From: Tilletiopsis washingtonensis
Lineage: Eukaryota > Basidiomycota > Exobasidiomycetes > Entylomatales
Direction: 5' to 3'
Length of the DNA: 64,000 nucleotides
NCBI RefSeq assembly: GCF_003144115.1
Contig: NW_020312000.1
Coordinates: forward strand, 62,001 to 126,000
The notes below the pieces were generated by a model, which worked only from the letters and a program-made list of their open reading frames with translations, ran no database searches and was not told where the DNA came from. Below, in pieces: positions 59,477 through 64,000 of the stretch. The translations under genes were made by a program, and so were the position numbers. Positions within the stretch are counted from its first letter, which is position 1. Each line of letters begins with the position of its first letter.

Positions 59477-60963
59477 ATGGCCGCCGTCCTGCCGCCGCCG
59501 CCGCGCGCCACCTCTGTGCTCGTCATCGGCATGGCCGGCTCGGGCAAGAGCACCTTTGCCGCTGCCCTTGCCCGCACGCGGCAGCGCGACGCCCTCGACG
59601 CCGCACAGAGCTCGGCACAGGGCTCGGCAGACGCCGCCGCTGCCGCTGCTGCAGCAGCAACGCCGGACACACGGCCGACGCCCGCATACCTCGTCAACCT
59701 CGACCCGGCAGTCACGACGCTCGGCTACGAGCCAAACGTCGACATCCGCGACACGGTCGACTACCGCCGCGTCATGGAAGAGTGAATGGGTGCCCCGCGC
59801 CGGCGGCACAGACGGGAGCGCTAACGCTGCTGCGTGCAGGTACAACCTTGGCCCGAACGGCGGCATCCTCACCGCGCTCAATCTCTTCACCACGAAGTTC
59901 GACCAGGTGCTGGGCATCCTCGAGAAGCGCGCCACGGACTGCCAGTGCGTGTGCTGTCTGGAGCACGGGCGCGTGCAGCTGAGCAAGGTAGCTGATCGCT
60001 TCGCTCGCGCAGAGAGATCATCCTGGACACGCCGGGCCAGATCGAGATCTTCACCTGGTCCGCCTCTGGCTCCATCATCACTGATGCGCTCGCCAGCGCC
60101 ATGCCGACGTGCGTCGCCTACGTCATCGACACGCCACGCACGACGGCGCCGGCGACGTTCATGAGCAACATGCTCTATGCGTGCAGCATCATGTACAAGA
60201 CGCGCCTACCATTCATCCTCGTCTTCAACAAGACCGACGTGCAGTCGTCGGACTTTGCGCTCGAGTGGATGAAGGACTTTGAGGCCTTCCAGGCGGCACT
60301 GGCGGGCGGCAACGCGACGGAGCCGAGCGACGTGGGTGCGCACCCTTCTGTGGCCGCAGCGACACGAGCGGCGCAGCGTGGCGAGGACCAGGGGTACATC
60401 AACAGCTTGATGAACTCGATGGCGCTGGTGCTCGACGAGTTCTACAACAACCTGCGGGTGAGTGGCGCGGCGTGAGAGCGCTTCAAGTGCAGCGGGCTTA
60501 TACGAGGCGCAGGCGGTGTCCGTCTCGTCGACGACAGGCGACGGCATTCCTGCCTTCTTCTCTGCCGTGCAGGAGGCGCGGCAAGAGTACCTCGAAGACT
60601 ACCGGCCCGAGCTGGAGCGCGTCAAGCGCGAGCGCGACGAGAAGCGCGAGCGCAAGAAGGGCGAGGAGGTGGCGCGTCTCATGCGCGACATGGCCATGGG
60701 CGAGCAGGCTGGTGCAAAGGAGGACGGCGCCGAGGAGGAGAAGATCATCGACCGGTATGAGGGTGACGGAGAGATCATCGAGCCGGTGAGTGAGCGCGGC
60801 ATGCGGCAAGCAGAGCAAGGCTGAGCGATTGCGGGCGCAGGATGCAGACGAAGAGATGGGCACGCGCGACCCAGACGTCCCGGGCACCAATCAACGCAAC
60901 ACCCATGCTCTGCCACGTTCGTCCGGCTGGGACGATGGAGCACAGTGGCCACGACCCGCATGA
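59477..60963 (+). CDS. NPA3: GPN-loop GTPase 1 (Npa3/XAB1)
   Basis: Cytoplasmic GTPase needed for RNA polymerase II assembly and nuclear import. Exons 59477-59781, 59840-59944, 60013-60457, 60513-60785 and 60841-60963 give 1,251 nt or 416 residues. The P-loop is [18 protein letters not shown] and the GPN loop in [16 protein letters not shown] follow. Then come [18 protein letters not shown] and the G4 motif FNKTDVQ. The C-terminal tail is charged ([20 protein letters not shown], then an acidic stretch), as in Gpn1 and not in Gpn2 or Gpn3. An Ala-rich insertion of ~25 residues sits after the P-loop helix. It is convergent with the GH92 gene, with ~145 nt between stops. Confidence 0.94.
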
Positions 60964-61107
60964 GGGCAATGCAATCACTGTCACGCAGCTCGCAGAAGTG
61001 CATTATGCGAGAAGGCACTCAGTAGCCGCGCCCAGCGTTCTCTCTGAAGCCGCCGGTGCTGCAGGACGGCGTCAGCTGCAAGGTCGCTAGCGCTGGGAGT
61101 GCAGATC

Positions 61108-64000
61108 TCACGAAAGCGATGGTGGCAGATCCTCGAGGCGCGTGCCGAAGGCCGATGGCGTCGCGCCCATGGTGAGCACCAGCTCTCCGCCCTCGACGAA
61201 CTGCGAGCACGCCTGTGTCAGCGACGCGCAAGCGACCTGTCCTGCGCAGCGCGCTCACGAAAGCGTTGTGCTCGAGCCAATTTTTGGTGTAAGGCTCGCC
61301 GTTCAGCGTCGCCGACACGATGTACTGCGCAGACACGCTTGTCAGCCATCAGCCGAGATCAGGCACGCTCGGAAGCCGCTCGCCTTGTTCTTCTTCGCGC
61401 CGTCCCAGTTGAGTGCTTTCACGGTGGCGACCTTGCCGGAGACACCAGACGTGATCTAGCCGCAGCGTCAGTCCTGCGAAATGTGGGCCGCGGTGGCGCG
61501 ACGCACTGAGTACTCGGGGAACAGCGGCGTCGACAGCAAGTACACAGACGTGCCGGCGACCGGGTAGATGCCCAGCGAGGTGAACACGGCGTACGCGGCC
61601 GTGGCGCCCGAGTCGTCGTTGCCAGGGATGCCGCCGGCCGTCTACAGAGGCAAGTGTGAGCCAGCAAGGCCCTGAGTCGCAGCTCAAGTGCCACCTCACG
61701 GTGTTGAAGAAGGTGCGGTAGGTCTTCAGTGCGCGGTCCACTGTGTGCGGATAGCCGCCGACGGCATAGCTGTACAAGAAGTTCGGCAGGAAGCCCTGCT
61801 CGCTGATGCACGATCACCGAGCGTCAGCTCGATAGCCAGTCGCGAGGCACAGCGCCACTCACTCTCCGATGTCCAGGTACTCGCGGTCCCAGCCATGGTC
61901 GAGTCGCTTGATGAACGTCTCGGCGCCGCCCATCAGGTCGACGATCGTGGCCATGTCGTTGGCGGCGAGGAATGAGTCTGCAGCGGGAGAGATCAGCCTC
62001 GTGATCCAGCACGGCCCAAGGTTGCACGCACACTCCCAGCTCGAGGCCTCGTAGAACTGCGGCACGATGTCATACGGAAGCAGGTAGCACTGGCCGAACT
62101 CTGCGCATGCTCGTGTCAGTCAGTCGGAGTCAGCAGCAAGACACGAGCCGAGTCGACACACCAAAGGCCGGCGAGCACTTGCGCGGATCCTCGGAGTCTT
62201 TGCCAATCGACCACGATCCTGCTCACCCCATGTCAGTGAACCACGCAGCACTCGTCTGCCGCCGGTCTCACCGTTCTCATAGCGCGAGTCGAGGAAGCCG
62301 CTGAAGCCGTCAGACATCACATTGGCGTTCCACAGGTTGCGAAAGTCGAGTGAGCGCGCTGCAAAGTCCTTGTACGTGTCCATCTGGCCCACTCCAGCGG
62401 CAACAAGCGCAATCGAGAAGTCGTTGTAGCTGTGCTCGAGCGTGCGACTGACGCTGCGGCCACCGAGGACAGTGGGCCCATCGGGCAGATCGCCTCCGCC
62501 GTCTCGCGGCTGCAGAAGTGGTCAGCGCAACGAGCAGTGGCAGCTCGCATGTGAACAGCTCACGATGTAGCCGAGCCTCTTGCGCGCCTCGATGCCGCCG
62601 CGTCCCTCTAAGCCCCAGTCCGGCGGGCTGACTTCGGCATTCTTGCGCATCGCCTCCAACACTTCGGCCCAGTCGATGCGTGCGTCGCGGATGCCCTTGA
62701 CATAGGAGTCGGCCAGCATCGAGTCGGCATTGCTGCCGCCCTGGGACTTGCCTTTGCACTTGCTCATACGGCAGTCGGGCAGCTGTCGAGGGGAAGAAAG
62801 TGAGAACGGACTGCAGGTGACTGCACTGAGTCACGTACGAAGCCTTCGTGGCGATAGATGTCCATGAGAGAGCGCACGACGTCCGTCTGGAGCGGCCTGC
62901 AGAAGTATCAATGAGCAGAGCCGAGGCTGAGCTTGGCCGGTGCACGCACGTATTCAGCAGCGTGTAGAGGGGATGCACCACGCGGAACGAGTCCCAGAGA
63001 CAGTAGTACGAGTCAAACACCGGCTCGCTGGTTTCCCAGAGAGGCCAGTCGCCGGTAACGTTGGTCGGGCTGATGTACGTGCGCGCGAGGCTCGAGTAGA
63101 AGAGCTTCAGTTGGTCGTGCGTGACGCCCGTCACGTTTGTCCGGAATGTCGAGCTGAGGATGGCGTTCCACTCGTCTCGAGCAGCGGATCGGACGGCGTC
63201 GAAGTCAGCGCGGGCGGAGACGTTCGGAATCTCGGCCTCAGCAAAGTCGCAGGCCTGTGCGTACCTCGGAATGTCAGCGCTATCCACCTGTACATGCTGC
63301 TGCCCTCACCTTCTCGACACTGGTCCATGACACGCCGATGCGGAGCCAGGTTTGATGCGCGCTTGACCGCAGCGCGTGCTCATCGAGCTTCAGGACGACG
63401 CCGGCCTCGCTATAGATCGCTGGCAGGTGCTGTCAGTCTCGCGCAGCCCTGCCTGCGAAGTCTCGCCGAACTGACGCGGGTTTTTCAGGCTCGACTCGTG
63501 GCGGATCGTTCCGTTTACAAAGGTCACAGTGTCAAGCACACCCGGCGTCGTCTGTGTTGCGCTGTCAGTGACAGACTGTTGGAGCACAAGACCGGCAGAC
63601 TGACAGCGCAGAAGTGGACCGTATACGGCGTGTCTTGCGGCCCGAACGACGGCAAGTAGGAGCCCCAGCCCTTTATTGTCGTGAGACTACTTCCATCGTC
63701 AACCGTCTCTGTAGAGATATCGACAGCACCACTACCCGTGTAGGAATGCGCCAGGTCGTTGGTCAGGTCGAAGAGAATGACCGGGCTAGCTTTCTGTTTG
63801 CTTGCGAGCGCGTACTGGGCGGTACGGCCAGCTGCTCCAGCAAAGCGCTCCGCCTGTTCGCCTGGCTCGGCAAAGGTGAACCAGTGCAGCGCAGTGTGAG
63901 CCGTCGTCGTTACCTCTGCCTCGATGTCGCCGTCGAGCGAGACGGCAAAGTAGCCGGGCTCGGCGCGCGCCGGGCGAGTCTGGTTGAGGGCGCGCTTCGT
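61108..64000 (-). CDS. GH92 alpha-1,2-mannosidase, N terminus beyond the right edge
   Basis: Calcium-dependent exo-mannosidase family 92, usually secreted in fungi. The stop is TGA at 61110-61108, after a last exon ending ATPSAFGTRLEDLPPSLS. The gene reads leftward from beyond position 64000 through about a dozen short exons. The upstream part (63650-64000) carries the beta-sandwich domain (EPGYFAVSLDGDIEAEVTTT, GWGSYLPSFGPQDTPYTV). The catalytic (alpha/alpha)6 part carries WPLWETSEPVFDSYYCLWDS, then DWAEVLEAMRKNAEV, EHSYNDFSIALVAAG and the GNDDSG motif in TAGGIPGNDDSGATAAYAVF. I did not work out every intron, and any signal peptide lies outside the window. Confidence 0.9.

Overview
The window looks like nuclear DNA of a fungus, most likely a GC-rich basidiomycete yeast or smut-like fungus (for example Ustilaginomycotina or a related lineage). 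Four things point that way. Genes are dense and intron-rich. Most introns are about 50-130 nt and start GTGAGT or GTGCGT. A CTGAC-type branch site usually lies a few bases before the final CAG. The gene set (COX12, PHO81, UBP15, NPA3, VPS16, CRM1) is fungal. G+C appears to be well above 60% throughout, so long open frames on every strand are common and mostly meaningless. The exact genus cannot be told from the sequence alone. I identified genes by recognising translated families. For most I worked out splice sites by hand and checked that the exon lengths sum to a multiple of three.

Layout, left to right: a possible last exon of a plus-strand gene at the left edge; ribose-phosphate pyrophosphokinase (minus); COX12 (plus); branched-chain 2-oxoacid dehydrogenase E1 alpha (minus); MTQ1/HemK methyltransferase (plus); VPS16 (minus); a DUF2256/DUF3253-type protein (plus); a 2.4-kb gene-free stretch; an SH3-TBC RabGAP (plus); ribosomal protein eS7 (plus); a UBA-like protein (minus); an NAPE-PLD/FMP30-like metallo-hydrolase (minus); an NmrA-like protein (minus); a METTL2/6-type tRNA methyltransferase (plus); a macrodomain protein (plus); an F-box-like protein (plus); UBP15/USP7 (plus); an SMG6/EST1-like PIN nuclease (plus); a PEX11-like protein (minus); a CpG-poor block ending in an intron-containing tRNA-Ile(AAT); an RSM1/NIPA-like C3HC zinc-finger protein (plus); a large secreted repeat protein (minus); a 1.6-kb gene-free stretch; PHO81 (minus); a 1.5-kb gene-free stretch; exportin CRM1 (plus); GPN1/NPA3 GTPase (plus); and a GH92 alpha-mannosidase running off the right edge (minus).

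Almost everything is housekeeping: mitochondrial function (COX12, BCKDH E1 alpha, MTQ1 side by side), vesicle traffic (VPS16, TBC GAP), RNA biology and export (SMG6-like, TRM140-like, CRM1, RSM1-like) and phosphate signalling (PHO81). There is no sign of a biosynthetic cluster, CRISPR array or intact mobile element.

The most unusual observations are: an apparent single-nucleotide exon in the pyrophosphokinase gene that restores a conserved Asn codon and the reading frame; a general richness in micro-exons and start codons isolated on 3-7-nt coding exons; a secreted protein with four near-perfect 15-residue Tyr-containing repeats and several dibasic sites, resembling a processed repeat-peptide precursor; and a sharply CpG-depleted block abutting a tRNA gene that looks like the remains of a methylated, decayed element.
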